64,000 nt of DNA from Polynucleobacter sp. JS-Polo-80-F4. GTDB lineage: Bacteria; Pseudomonadota; Gammaproteobacteria; Burkholderiales; Burkholderiaceae. Positions 55,942 through 64,000 of the stretch are shown in pieces. Numbering within the stretch: the stretch's first letter is position 1; each line of letters opens with the position of its first letter. Location: assembly GCF_018881965.1 (NCBI RefSeq), contig NZ_JACVPI010000001.1:874018-938017 (forward strand), given 5' to 3'. A program made the position numbers and the translations under genes. The notes below the pieces were generated by a model. The model did not search any database. It was not told the DNA's origin and saw only the letters and a list, made by a program, of their open reading frames with translations.

Positions 55942-56298
55942 ATGTCACACGACCCTAATTGCCTGTTTTGCAAGATTTCTCAAGGTTTAATTCCTTCTCA
56001 GAGGGTATATGAGGATGAGGAAATCTACGCATTTAAGGATATCAACCCAGCAGCGCCAATCCACTTCCTTGTGATTCCTAAGAAACATATACCCATGTTG
56101 GAGTCCTCGGAAAGCGAAGATATCCCTTTGCTGGGTAGAATGATGGAATTAGCACCCCGTCTTGCCAAAGAGCAAGGTTGTCGTCCCGGAAAGGATGGTG
56201 GCTTTAAATTGATGGTGAACAATGGTGCAGATGGTGGGCAGGAGGTTTATCACTTGCACTTGCATGTGATGGGCGGTCCCCGCCCCTGGAAAAAATAA
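55942..56298 (+). CDS. HIT-family nucleotide hydrolase (HinT-like)
   Basis: Purine nucleoside phosphoramidase-type protein of 118 residues. The histidine triad HLHLHVMGG is near the C-terminus (about 104-112), and CLFCKISQG near the N-terminus is a common feature. It lies between hisE and tatA, the usual place in Burkholderiales. Confidence 0.93.
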   Translation: MSHDPNCLFCKISQGLIPSQRVYEDEEIYAFKDINPAAPIHFLVIPKKHIPMLESSESEDIPLLGRMMELAPRLAKEQGCRPGKDGGFKLMVNNGADGGQEVYHLHLHVMGGPRPWKK

Positions 56299-56314
56299 TC
56301 CAAGGAGATTAAAG

Positions 56315-56536
56315 ATGGGTTCATTTAGCATTTGGCACTGGTTAATTGTTTTGGTTATCGTGATGTTGGTATTCGGTACCAAAAAATTGCGCAATATCGG
56401 CACAGACTTAGGTGGTGCTGTAAAAGGTTTTAAGGATGGCATGAAAACCTCTGAAGAGCCTAAAGAGCAAATTCAACAAAGTTCTGCAACAGCAGAAAAG
56501 ACTGTTGATGTGCAGGCTAAAGACGTCAATAAATAA
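56315..56536 (+). CDS. tatA: Twin-arginine translocase subunit TatA
   Basis: Pore-forming component for export of folded proteins. It has 73 residues: one membrane helix (about 5-21), the FG hinge ([11 protein letters not shown]) and an amphipathic helix ([16 protein letters not shown]), then a polar tail. Ribosome-binding site AAGGAG. First of the tatABC run. Confidence 0.95.
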   Translation: MGSFSIWHWLIVLVIVMLVFGTKKLRNIGTDLGGAVKGFKDGMKTSEEPKEQIQQSSATAEKTVDVQAKDVNK

Positions 56537-56602
56537 GTAACAATAACCAATAAATATCTGAGGCGCGATAGAAGCTCATGCAGCATTTAAACGACTGGTT
56601 AA

Positions 56603-57079
56603 ATGATTGATCTCGGAGTTTCAAAGCTTGCGCTGATTGCTGTAGTTGCCTTGGTTGTGGTTGGACCAGAGCGTCTGCCTAAAGTGGCTCGAATGGCTGG
56701 TAATTTATTTGGACGTGCACAACGCTATATGGCTGACGTGAAGTCTGAAGTGAATCGTCAGATGGAGGTGGAGGAGTTTAAAAAGTTTCGCGAAGAAACT
56801 ACCGCCACGCTTAAGGAAGTTGAAAATAGTATCGGCTCTACAGTACAAGAGGCTGGCGCCAATCTCAGTGATCAAGCTGATATCTTCGAAACCAGGTTTG
56901 AGAAGCCACCCCTCGACGAGAAGGAAGTGCTTCGCAAGACTAAGCGCCAAGGCCGTAATAGCTGGGGTGTACGCCGCGCTGCAAGGCCGGTTTGGTTTAA
57001 GCGCTCTGCTGGCATCCGTACTCGCGTGCAATCTGGTGCCGCCAGAATGAAGCGCTTTCATCACAGCGCTCTCAAATAA
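56603..57079 (+). CDS. tatB: Twin-arginine translocase subunit TatB
   Basis: Part of the TatBC receptor that binds twin-arginine signal peptides. It has 158 residues: N-terminal helix with VVGPERLPKVAR (the Pro in place of TatA Thr/Lys is the TatB mark), a long amphipathic helix, and an Arg-rich tail (RRAARPVWFKRSAGIRTRV, about 130-148). A 66-base gap separates it from tatA. Confidence 0.94.
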   Translation: MIDLGVSKLALIAVVALVVVGPERLPKVARMAGNLFGRAQRYMADVKSEVNRQMEVEEFKKFREETTATLKEVENSIGSTVQEAGANLSDQADIFETRFEKPPLDEKEVLRKTKRQGRNSWGVRRAARPVWFKRSAGIRTRVQSGAARMKRFHHSALK

Positions 57080-57112
57080 AAATCATCAGTAAAAGAATAA
57101 AAACATCCACGC

Positions 57113-57901
57113 ATGACTGAAAATAATTCAACTGAAGACTCGGGATTACAAGAAACGTTTCTTTCCCACTTATTTGAATTACGTGATCGCGTAATCAAGT
57201 CAGCATTAGCAATCATTGCTGTCTTTGTATGTTTGGTTTATTGGGCGCCAGATATTTTCCATTTGTTTGCTCAGCCTTTATTAGAGGCTTTGCCTGCCGG
57301 CGGAAAAATGATTGTGACTGATGTAACGGGCTCATTCTTTGTGCCTATGAAAGTCACCATGCTCGTGGCATTTTTGATTGCATTGCCTGTGGTGATGTAT
57401 CAGCTCTGGGCATTCATTGCGCCTGGCCTGTATCTGCATGAAAGAAGACTCATTCTGCCTTTGGTGGTGAGTAGCTACACCCTGTTCATCATTGGTATGG
57501 CATTTGCTTACTTCTTGGTGTTTCCAACGGTATTTAAGTTCATGGCCAGCTATAACGCACCCCTAGGTGCGGAGATGTCGACTGACATTGATAACTATTT
57601 AAGTTTTGCCATGACAACCTTCTTGGCATTTGGCATTACTTTTGAGGTGCCTGTTGTCGTGGTTGTTTTGGTACGCATGGGCATGGTGCCTCTAGCTAAG
57701 TTGCGAGAGATTCGCCCTTACGTTATTGTTGGCGCCTTTGTTATTTCTGCGGTTGTGACGCCGCCTGATGTACTTTCACAATTGCTGCTAGCTGTACCAA
57801 TGACGCTGCTTTACGAGCTGGGTTTATTAATTGCACGTTTTTATGTGCCCAGGCCATCCGAAGAAGATGCGGAAGATCAGTCGACTTCTACGCCCGCTTG
57901 A
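57113..57901 (+). CDS. tatC: Twin-arginine translocase subunit TatC
   Basis: Core receptor of the Tat system, with six membrane helices. It has 262 residues. Conserved ETFLSHLFELRDRV near 14-27 and FGITFEVPVVVVVLVRMG are typical. The last 25 bases overlap the convergent Sel1-repeat gene. Confidence 0.96.
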   Translation: MTENNSTEDSGLQETFLSHLFELRDRVIKSALAIIAVFVCLVYWAPDIFHLFAQPLLEALPAGGKMIVTDVTGSFFVPMKVTMLVAFLIALPVVMYQLWAFIAPGLYLHERRLILPLVVSSYTLFIIGMAFAYFLVFPTVFKFMASYNAPLGAEMSTDIDNYLSFAMTTFLAFGITFEVPVVVVVLVRMGMVPLAKLREIRPYVIVGAFVISAVVTPPDVLSQLLLAVPMTLLYELGLLIARFYVPRPSEEDAEDQSTSTPA

Positions 57902-59340
57902 TTCTTGGAAAAAGTATTCGTTAGCCACTTGGTAACACGGTCAAAGCGATAGCGTCTTTGTCTTAGGTTGCCCTCAAGATCTATTTCTGACCCTGCAAAT
58001 GCTTTACCAGCTGCCAAAAGGGCGCGACGTTGTTGGATGGTTTCAATCTGAATCAATCTAGGCAAGATCTTTGGTAATTCCCAGCGAATATCTACCACCA
58101 CACAATGTTCATGCTGTAGCTGGCCCACCTCAGACAACAATAGCTCTGCTTTGCTGAAGTTAAATTGGTTTGCAATGATGATGCGATGACAGAGTAAGAG
58201 CCAATCTTCATCCAGCTTGTGTTCCGCATGATGATTAATCGCTTCTTGGGCGCATTGGGCTAATTCAAACCATTCATTCAATTTGGGATCGGGACAACTT
58301 TCTAAAATCTTACTCAGCAATTCTTTGGCTTCTGGCACACCTTGCTGATGTGCTTGCCATACCCAATAAGAAGCTTGGAGGCCACGAACCTTTTCTTCGC
58401 TCTTTTCGCGCTTACGCCAAAGATTGGCGCCCTTACGCAGCTGTGCCTGTGCATGACCAAGATCAGCGGCGCGATCAATAGAGCGATCACTCTCTGCGGC
58501 GTTGTAACCAGAGAATTGTGGACGGCGATAAATTTCACCAAGCGCATACCAAGCATCACGATCACCATCTTTAGCAGCAAGCTCTAACCAATAGGCCGCT
58601 TTCTTCAGTGAGGCGTTTGATTTTGTTTCGGCCACTTCGACTCTTTCGTCGAGTTGTGCAAGGCGTAAGCCCAAGGTTAGTTTTGCAACAGTTAAACCAA
58701 GCTCAGCAGCCTGAATTAATGCGTCTTCATTTTGTTCGTTAAGCCAGACTTGCCACAATGAAGACAGCGCTTCATTCTTAGGCTGTAATTTAATCAGGAG
58801 TTCTTTTGCGCCTGGCGAAAAATCAGACGCACCATCAGCGAGCTCTTGTAAATACTGCTTGGCTAATTTTTGAAGCCCACCAAGGTCTGCTCCATTTATT
58901 TTGTCTAGTGCAGGCGCAGGCACTTTTTTCATTAGCCAGTCTGATAGCTGGGATTGGATTTCAAGGTTGCTGGGATTAATTAATAAATTAACCAATTGCC
59001 ACTTTGCTGCTAATTTCGGCCCTGAATCGCCCGTTGCCTCAGCTAAACCCCAAAAAGAGTTCCAGCCAAAATCAAAAGCAGGTGAATTGAAGGTGCTTGC
59101 TAGCGGGATATTGGCTACTTGAGATAAAACATCCAAGATTTCAGGGGCGCTTGAGGTTTGGGATTCAAGCAGTTGATTTGTAATGGAAAAATAAGATTTT
59201 TCTAGCCAAATCAATGCGTTAGCCGGTTGGATGGGGGTTTTAAAAGCGCCAGTCAAATAGGCCTGAGCCAATTTTTGTTGCGCCGATACATCACCCAAAC
59301 GGGCTGAACTAAGGATTTTTAAGAATTCGCGACTTGCCAT
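57877..59340 (-). CDS. Sel1/TPR-like repeat protein of unknown function
   Basis: From the ATG at 59340 it has 487 residues (MASREFLKILSSARLGDVSA). The frame extends to 59436 but that part looks unlike coding sequence. No signal peptide or membrane helix is seen, so it is probably cytoplasmic. Several Sel1-like helical repeats are visible, for example ALIWLEKSYF, AAYWLELAAKDGDRDAWYAL and ASYWVWQAHQQGVPEAKELL. Such proteins act as scaffolds; the partner is not evident. It ends inside the 3' end of tatC and is divergent from the porin. Confidence 0.75.
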   Translation of the reverse strand: MASREFLKILSSARLGDVSAQQKLAQAYLTGAFKTPIQPANALIWLEKSYFSITNQLLESQTSSAPEILDVLSQVANIPLASTFNSPAFDFGWNSFWGLAEATGDSGPKLAAKWQLVNLLINPSNLEIQSQLSDWLMKKVPAPALDKINGADLGGLQKLAKQYLQELADGASDFSPGAKELLIKLQPKNEALSSLWQVWLNEQNEDALIQAAELGLTVAKLTLGLRLAQLDERVEVAETKSNASLKKAAYWLELAAKDGDRDAWYALGEIYRRPQFSGYNAAESDRSIDRAADLGHAQAQLRKGANLWRKREKSEEKVRGLQASYWVWQAHQQGVPEAKELLSKILESCPDPKLNEWFELAQCAQEAINHHAEHKLDEDWLLLCHRIIIANQFNFSKAELLLSEVGQLQHEHCVVVDIRWELPKILPRLIQIETIQQRRALLAAGKAFAGSEIDLEGNLRQRRYRFDRVTKWLTNTFSKNQAGVEVD

Positions 59341-59548
59341 ATGACAATTTTGGCATCTGGAGCCTATAAAAGACAGAAATCGATGGTCTTGTTGCCGAGA
59401 TACAACGAAGAAAGCCAAAAAACTACCTTTTGACAAGCAAAAAGAACTCCTAAATACCCTGACCCCCAGTCTAGCGGGGCAAAAGAAGCAAAATTCATAG
59501 GTCCCAGTTTTATTTGGGCATTACTTTTAATTTTTGGAGATTTAAAGA

Positions 59549-60796
59549 ATGAAAAAATCGCTATTAGCAGTTGCAGCTATCGGTGCATTTGCATCTGCTG
59601 CTCAAGCTCAGTCCAGCGTAACCGTTTACGGTATCTTGGACGTTGGTTACATCGGTGGAACAACACGTGTACAAGACTCAGTTAAAGCAAACACAGCTGG
59701 TTACAACAACGGTACAGCAAAAGCAACAGTGAACCAATTTGGTCAAGGTGCCGAGCAAACTAACCGTTTGGGTTTCAAAGGTGTTGAAGATTTGGGTAAC
59801 GGCACATCAGCTTTCTTTACAGCTGAATTTGCATTAACTCCACAAGACCAAGCTCTTTCTGGTAACACAAACGGTGGCTTGTCTAACCGTCAAACTTTTG
59901 TTGGCTTGAAAAAGAATGGTATTGGTCAAACAGCTATTGGTTTGCAATACACACCAGTCTTTAATGCTGCTGCTGCGACTGACGTTGGCCAGTTGAACAA
60001 CATGACTGGTAACGTAATTTACGCTGGTTCTACAGGTATTACTTCTGCTGGCGCTGGTACAAACAACCTTGGTTTCACAAACCGTACAGGCAACACATTG
60101 TCTGTTAAGTCTGATAACTTTGGTGGCTTCACAGCTTCTGCTATCTACACACTGAACAACAAGAATCAAACTGAAACTACTCTTTCTACTGCGACTGTTG
60201 GTGGCAACACAAACGCTAGCGGTTGGGGCTTAGGTGCTGATTTCACATACAATAAGTTCTATGTAACTGCTGCTTATCAAGCTCTCAAGCAATTGACAGT
60301 TTCTGATGCTGCTTTGGCTAACACAAACGTTTGGACAAATGCTCAAGCGGCTGGTGCTACTGCTGTTGGCGCTTTGCCATCCACTGGTAACGCTGTAAAC
60401 GTACAAGACAACCAGTTCTACGCTGGCGCGACTTATGACTTCGGTATCTTGAAGGCATACGCTCAATACGTTTCACGTAAAGCAACTTCTACAATTTCTA
60501 CAAACTACTATGTTAAGCGTCAAGCTGAGCAGATCGGTGTTCGTAGCTACATTACTCCAACAATCGAAGCTTGGGCTTCTGCTGGTTTAGGTCGTTACAC
60601 ATCATTCGGTGGTACTAGTGCTCAACCAACTGCTAACTTCAACGGTTGGCAGTTAGGTTCTAACTACTACCTCAGCAAGCGTACCAACTTGTATGCAATC
60701 TATGGTCAAACATTGACATCAACAGCTGCTATTGCTGGTTCAACTGTTAGCTCTGGTTTGAACAACTACGCTATTGGTGTGCGTCACACTTTCTAA
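59549..60796 (+). CDS. General outer-membrane porin (Burkholderiales porin family)
   Basis: Trimeric beta-barrel porin of 415 residues. The signal peptide MKKSLLAVAAIGAFASAAQA is followed by QSSVTVYGILDVGYIGG, the usual first strand. The L-GFKG-EDLGNG segment (RLGFKGVEDLGNGTSAFF) and terminal Phe (GVRHTF) are hallmarks. It is rich in Thr, Asn and Ala. The upstream 208 bases hold a perfect TTGACA (59430-59435) but no good -10 at standard spacing, plus small GC hairpins. Ribosome-binding site GGAGA. Its own terminator follows. Confidence 0.94.
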   Translation: MKKSLLAVAAIGAFASAAQAQSSVTVYGILDVGYIGGTTRVQDSVKANTAGYNNGTAKATVNQFGQGAEQTNRLGFKGVEDLGNGTSAFFTAEFALTPQDQALSGNTNGGLSNRQTFVGLKKNGIGQTAIGLQYTPVFNAAAATDVGQLNNMTGNVIYAGSTGITSAGAGTNNLGFTNRTGNTLSVKSDNFGGFTASAIYTLNNKNQTETTLSTATVGGNTNASGWGLGADFTYNKFYVTAAYQALKQLTVSDAALANTNVWTNAQAAGATAVGALPSTGNAVNVQDNQFYAGATYDFGILKAYAQYVSRKATSTISTNYYVKRQAEQIGVRSYITPTIEAWASAGLGRYTSFGGTSAQPTANFNGWQLGSNYYLSKRTNLYAIYGQTLTSTAAIAGSTVSSGLNNYAIGVRHTF

Positions 60797-60831
60797 TTTA
60801 AAGCTAGCGTAAGCTAGTTTTGATTAGATTT

Positions 60832-60859
60832 AAAAACCACCCTTCGGGGTGGTTTTTTT
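60832..60859 (+). terminator. Rho-independent terminator of the porin gene
   Basis: AAAAACCACCC (60832-60842) pairs with GGGTGGTTTTT, with a TTCG tetraloop, ending in seven T (60853-60859). Confidence 0.93.
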
Positions 60860-60931
60860 ATGCCCTTTAGGAATAGGTTAGGCAGCAAGGTTAAATTGGC
60901 TTTTTCTTATTTGCCATAGGTATTCCATTGA

Positions 60932-60961
60932 TTGCAGTTTAGATGTGGAAAAGTGTATTAT
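60932..60961 (+). promoter_or_regulatory. Candidate promoter of the glutamate/aspartate ABC operon
   Basis: TTGCAG (60932-60937), an 18-bp spacer and TATTAT (60956-60961). It gives a leader of about 50 nt ending in AAAGGA before the binding-protein gene. Confidence 0.5.
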
Positions 60962-61019
60962 CAAATTTATTAATGATTTTGCGATAACCGCTAAATTTTG
61001 ATTAACAAAAGGATATTCA

Positions 61020-61925
61020 ATGAAGCTCAAATCTTTGGCATATTTGTCAGCAGCAATGTTTGTTGTATCAGCAAATGTAATGGCAGCATCCCCAACGTTG
61101 GACAAAATTAAATCAAGCGGTGCTGTAACAATGGGCGTGCGCGAATCCTCCATCCCAATGTCCTATACCACTGGTGATAGTCGCTTTGATGGCTACCATG
61201 TTGAAATTTGCCGCATGATCCTGGGCGACATTAAAGATAAATTAGGCATGAGTACTCTGCGCATTAATTACCAGCCAGTTACATCTCAAAACCGTGTACC
61301 TTTAGTACAAAATGGCACCGTTGATATCGAGTGCGGCACAACAACTAACAATGTAAGCCGAGCTAAAGATGTTGGTTTTGCTAATACGCTGTATGTGGAA
61401 GAGGTGCGCATTGCAGTGAAGGCGAACTCCGGTATTACTTCAATTGCTCAACTCAATGGCAAGAAGGTAGCTACCACTACTGGCACTACTTCTGTACAGT
61501 TATTGCGTAAGAATGAAAAAGCGACTGGCGTCAATTTTGATGAAGTATTTGGTAAGGACCACGCTGACAGCTTCTTGCTCTTGGAATCTGGCCGTGCCGA
61601 TGCTTTTGTAATGGACGGATCTATTTTGGCGGGTAATATTGCCAACTCAAAAAATCCAAAAGATTTCAAAATTGTTGGTGAAGTGCTGAGTACAGAGCCT
61701 ATTGCAATTATGGTCCGTAAGGATGACCCAGAATTTAAAGCCGCTGTAAATGCTGCAATCGCTAAGATTGTTGCAAATGGCAAAATGCCTGGTTTATGGA
61801 ACAAGTGGTTCTTGTCACCAATTCCACCTAAGAATATTGTGGTTGGTCTCGAGCTTTCTCCAGCAACTAAAAATGCTTGGGCAAACTTGAATGACAAGCC
61901 AGCTGAAGACTACAACAAGAAATAA
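61020..61925 (+). CDS. Amino-acid ABC transporter substrate-binding protein (GltI-like)
   Basis: Periplasmic binding protein of 301 residues with a signal peptide ending near NVMAA. Binding-lobe features of the glutamate/aspartate family: GVRESSIPMSYTTGDSRFDG (20 residues), DIECGTTTNNVSRAKDVGF and TGTTSVQLLRKNEKATG. Acidic amino acids are the likely substrate. It leads a four-gene operon with two permeases and an ATPase. Confidence 0.9.
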   Translation: MKLKSLAYLSAAMFVVSANVMAASPTLDKIKSSGAVTMGVRESSIPMSYTTGDSRFDGYHVEICRMILGDIKDKLGMSTLRINYQPVTSQNRVPLVQNGTVDIECGTTTNNVSRAKDVGFANTLYVEEVRIAVKANSGITSIAQLNGKKVATTTGTTSVQLLRKNEKATGVNFDEVFGKDHADSFLLLESGRADAFVMDGSILAGNIANSKNPKDFKIVGEVLSTEPIAIMVRKDDPEFKAAVNAAIAKIVANGKMPGLWNKWFLSPIPPKNIVVGLELSPATKNAWANLNDKPAEDYNKK

Positions 61926-61948
61926 TCCAATACAAATAAGTTTCTACT

Positions 61949-62737
61949 ATGTCATTAGACTTAGGTGTCTTTTGTAAGAGCACCTTAGATGGAGAAGCGG
62001 TTGATCACTGCTTCTCCGCTTTATTGGGGCTCGGACAAAACGCTGACCCTAGCTATTTAGACTGGCTTTTTAAAGCATGGGGCTGGACATTGGCGGTCTC
62101 GAGCCTAGCATTGGTTATCGCCATGGTTCTGGGTGCTGTGATGGGTACGCTACGAACTCTGCCGGATACAGGCAGGCTCAGTAGATCACTTGTAGCGCTA
62201 TCAACGGCCTGGGTTGAGTTATTTAGAAATATTCCTGTGTTGGTTCAAGTATTTCTTTGGTACCACGTCATTCCTGCGTTTGTTTTACCCTTAAAGGCAC
62301 TACCATCCTATTGGCTTGTAAGTATTGCACTGGGATTTTTTACTTCGGCACGTATTGCCGAGCAGGTAAGGGCAGGGATTCATTCTCTTCCTAGTGGCCA
62401 ACGAGCAGCGGCTACGGCCCTGGGGCTGACTACACCGCAAACCTATCGCTACGTTATCTTGCCAATGGCCTTACGTATCGTCCTGCCTCCGCTGACTTCG
62501 GAGAGTATGAACATTATTAAAAACTCTTCGGTTGCTTTTGCGGTGTCAGTGCCAGAGCTCACCTTATTTGCGATGCAGGCACAAGAAGAAACATCGCGCG
62601 GAGTGGAGATTTACTTAGCAGTAACCCTTTTGTATGCCCTTTCAGCTTTCTCGGTAAATCGAGTGATGTCTTATATAGAAAAACGCACCAGAATTCCGGG
62701 TTTTATTGCCCCTAGTAACGATACGGGAGCTCATTAA
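61949..62737 (+). CDS. Amino-acid ABC transporter permease (GltJ-like)
   Basis: Inner-membrane permease of 262 residues. It contains LFRNIPVLVQVFLWYHVIPA, the GltJ-type segment, and the ABC EAA loop (EQVRAGIHSLPSGQRAAATA, 20 residues). Five or so membrane segments. It follows the binding-protein gene by 23 bases. Confidence 0.92.
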   Translation: MSLDLGVFCKSTLDGEAVDHCFSALLGLGQNADPSYLDWLFKAWGWTLAVSSLALVIAMVLGAVMGTLRTLPDTGRLSRSLVALSTAWVELFRNIPVLVQVFLWYHVIPAFVLPLKALPSYWLVSIALGFFTSARIAEQVRAGIHSLPSGQRAAATALGLTTPQTYRYVILPMALRIVLPPLTSESMNIIKNSSVAFAVSVPELTLFAMQAQEETSRGVEIYLAVTLLYALSAFSVNRVMSYIEKRTRIPGFIAPSNDTGAH

Positions 62738-62760
62738 ATGCTTCTAATATGGGTGGCAAT

Positions 62761-63429
62761 ATGCTGAGTTTAGATTTAAGTTTTTATAACTGGGAACTCT
62801 TTACCAATTACATTCTGAAGGGTCTTCTCTTTAGCGTTCAGCTGACAGTGATCGCTACTGTAGGCGGAATCATAGCGGGAACCTTTTTGGCCTTAATGCG
62901 ACTATCTGGAAAGCCGGCGTTAGTTTATCCCGCGACTTTTTATGTCAATATCATGCGATCCATTCCGCTGGTAATGGTCATTCTTTGGTTCTTCTTGCTC
63001 ATTCCAATGCTGATAGGCAGGCCGATCGGGGCAGATTTGTCGGCAACCATTACTTTTATTGCCTTTGAAGCAGCCTTTTTCTCGGAGATTGTGAGAGCAG
63101 GAATTCAGTCAGTACCCAAAGGTCAAACTTATGCAGGTGAAGCACTCGGTATGACTTACGGTCAGAACATGAGGCTAGTAGTTCTTCCTCAAGCTTTCCG
63201 CAACATGATCCCAGTCTTCATGACACAGACCATCATTTTGTTTCAGGACACCTCTTTGGTTTATGCAATTGGAGCATACGACTTATTGAAGGGCTTTGAA
63301 ATTGCAGGTAAGAACTATGGGCGCCCGATAGAAACGTATTTACTGGCGGCCGTAACTTATTTCCTGATTTGCTTCTCGCTGTCAAAAGTAGTGCGTCTTA
63401 TTCAGGCCAAAGTGGCGATCATTCGCTAA
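62761..63429 (+). CDS. Amino-acid ABC transporter permease (GltK-like)
   Basis: Second permease, 222 residues from the ATG at 62761. An ATG at 62749 is in frame, but GGTGG (62752-62756) lies well placed for the later start. Motifs: MRSIPLVMVILWFFLLIPML (20 residues) and EIVRAGIQSVPKGQTYAGEA (20 residues). It is the partner of the GltJ-like subunit. Confidence 0.9.
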   Translation: MLSLDLSFYNWELFTNYILKGLLFSVQLTVIATVGGIIAGTFLALMRLSGKPALVYPATFYVNIMRSIPLVMVILWFFLLIPMLIGRPIGADLSATITFIAFEAAFFSEIVRAGIQSVPKGQTYAGEALGMTYGQNMRLVVLPQAFRNMIPVFMTQTIILFQDTSLVYAIGAYDLLKGFEIAGKNYGRPIETYLLAAVTYFLICFSLSKVVRLIQAKVAIIR

Positions 63430-63463
63430 TCTTGTTAATCGAATGCTAAACAAATAATTCATC

Positions 63464-64000
63464 ATGATAGAACTTAGAAACGTTTCTAAATGGTACGGCT
63501 CTTTCCAGGTGCTAACGGATTGCTCTACCTCAATTAAAAAAGGTGAGGTGGTTGTTATTTGTGGACCTTCTGGTTCTGGAAAATCAACTCTGATTAAAAC
63601 CATAAATGCACTTGAGCCTTTTCAGGCTGGAGAGATTTCAGTTGATGGTATTGATTTGCATGATCCTAAAACCAATTTACCTAAATTGCGCTCAAGGGTT
63701 GGCATGGTATTTCAGCACTTTGAGCTTTTCCCGCACCTCAGCATTACTGAAAACCTCACTCTTGCACAAATGAAGGTATTGGGCCGCTCCGCCACTGATG
63801 CCAAGGCGCATGGCTTAAAGTACTTAGAGCGTGTTGGTCTGAGCGCTCAAAAAGATAAATTTCCTGGTCAGTTATCAGGGGGACAACAACAACGGGTTGC
63901 CATTGCTAGAGCACTAAGTATGGATCCTATTGTGATGCTCTTTGATGAGCCTACTTCTGCGCTAGACCCAGAGATGGTCGGAGAAGTTTTGGACGTGATG
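63464..64000 (+). CDS. Amino-acid ABC transporter ATPase (GltL-like), cut by window end
   Basis: The ATPase of the transporter. 179 codons are visible and the frame is open to the edge, so about 60 more are expected. Walker [10 protein letters not shown] at 34-42, Q-loop [12 protein letters not shown], signature [16 protein letters not shown] and Walker [18 protein letters not shown]. These are the marks of polar amino-acid importers. Confidence 0.93.
   Translation, partial: MIELRNVSKWYGSFQVLTDCSTSIKKGEVVVICGPSGSGKSTLIKTINALEPFQAGEISVDGIDLHDPKTNLPKLRSRVGMVFQHFELFPHLSITENLTLAQMKVLGRSATDAKAHGLKYLERVGLSAQKDKFPGQLSGGQQQRVAIARALSMDPIVMLFDEPTSALDPEMVGEVLDVM

Noticed and set aside
59341..59436. 32-codon N-terminal extension of the Sel1-repeat gene
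   Set aside because: The stretch lies in the region expected to hold divergent promoters, and the helical repeats begin after the ATG at 59340.
59430..59458. Porin promoter with a perfect TTGACA
   Set aside because: No acceptable -10 box at 16-18 bp; only TAAATA at 15 bp. Mentioned in the porin entry but not called.
60804..60821. CTAGC-GTAA-GCTAG hairpin with TTTT after the porin gene
   Set aside because: A 5-bp AT-containing stem is too weak to call; the strong terminator lies just downstream at 60832.

Overview
The window is chromosomal DNA from a betaproteobacterium of the order Burkholderiales, most likely Polynucleobacter or a close relative. This is inferred from protein sequence style, the AT-leaning codon use and synteny: rpoC-str-S10-spc-alpha ribosomal superoperon, gltBD-mla-murA-his-tat run, and lysA-lptM/cyaY with aroKB-pilQ/mrcA. 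No rRNA, tRNA, CRISPR array, prophage or replication origin was seen, and no gap between genes exceeds 300 bases (the longest is 223).

Region 1 (1-21.7 kb) is the transcription/translation superoperon: the 3' two thirds of rpoC, a strong terminator, then a near-consensus promoter before rpsL-rpsG-fusA-tuf, the S10 cluster (rpsJ to rpsQ), the spc cluster (rplN to rpmJ, including secY and infA) and the alpha cluster (rpsM-rpsK-rpsD-rpoA-rplQ), closed by a textbook terminator. The few sizeable gaps (rpsL-rpsG, tuf-rpsJ, rpsJ-rplC, rpsQ-rplN, rpsK-rpsD) all carry hairpins and two carry convincing promoters. They are the likely sites of ribosomal-protein autoregulation.

Region 2 (21.7-35 kb) is a mosaic of housekeeping genes: cutA-dsbD, hemB-engB (minus), a di-haem cytochrome c4, lysA-lptM (minus), cyaY, and a minus-strand unit reading orf230-pilQ-aroK-aroB, with mrcA (PBP1a) divergent from it. 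The pilus locus is strongly reduced: pilM, pilN and pilO are absent, the secretin is about half the usual PilQ length, and its partner has a GspC-like layout. A RAYT-type (REP-associated) transposase sits 12 bases after mrcA and is followed by an inverted repeat of about 61 bases.

Region 3 (35-57.9 kb) is one long, mostly co-directional series: gltB-gltD (glutamate synthase), mlaFEDACB (outer-membrane lipid asymmetry), an ABC-2 exporter pair, a BolA-family gene, murA, the histidine genes hisG-D-(C)-B-H-A-F-I-E, a HIT protein and tatABC. Two things break the his run. hisC is inverted, with hisB behind its own extended -10 promoter. A HicAB toxin-antitoxin locus on the minus strand separates hisF from hisI, and its hicA toxin gene is destroyed by an internal deletion while hicB is intact.

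Region 4 (57.9-64 kb) has a Sel1-repeat protein (minus), a general porin and a GltIJKL-type glutamate/aspartate ABC transporter whose ATPase runs off the end of the window.

The best candidates for new biology are the minimal secretin pair (29.9-31.7 kb), the orphan HicB with its broken toxin, the RAYT with its inverted repeat, and the structured leaders in the ribosomal operons.
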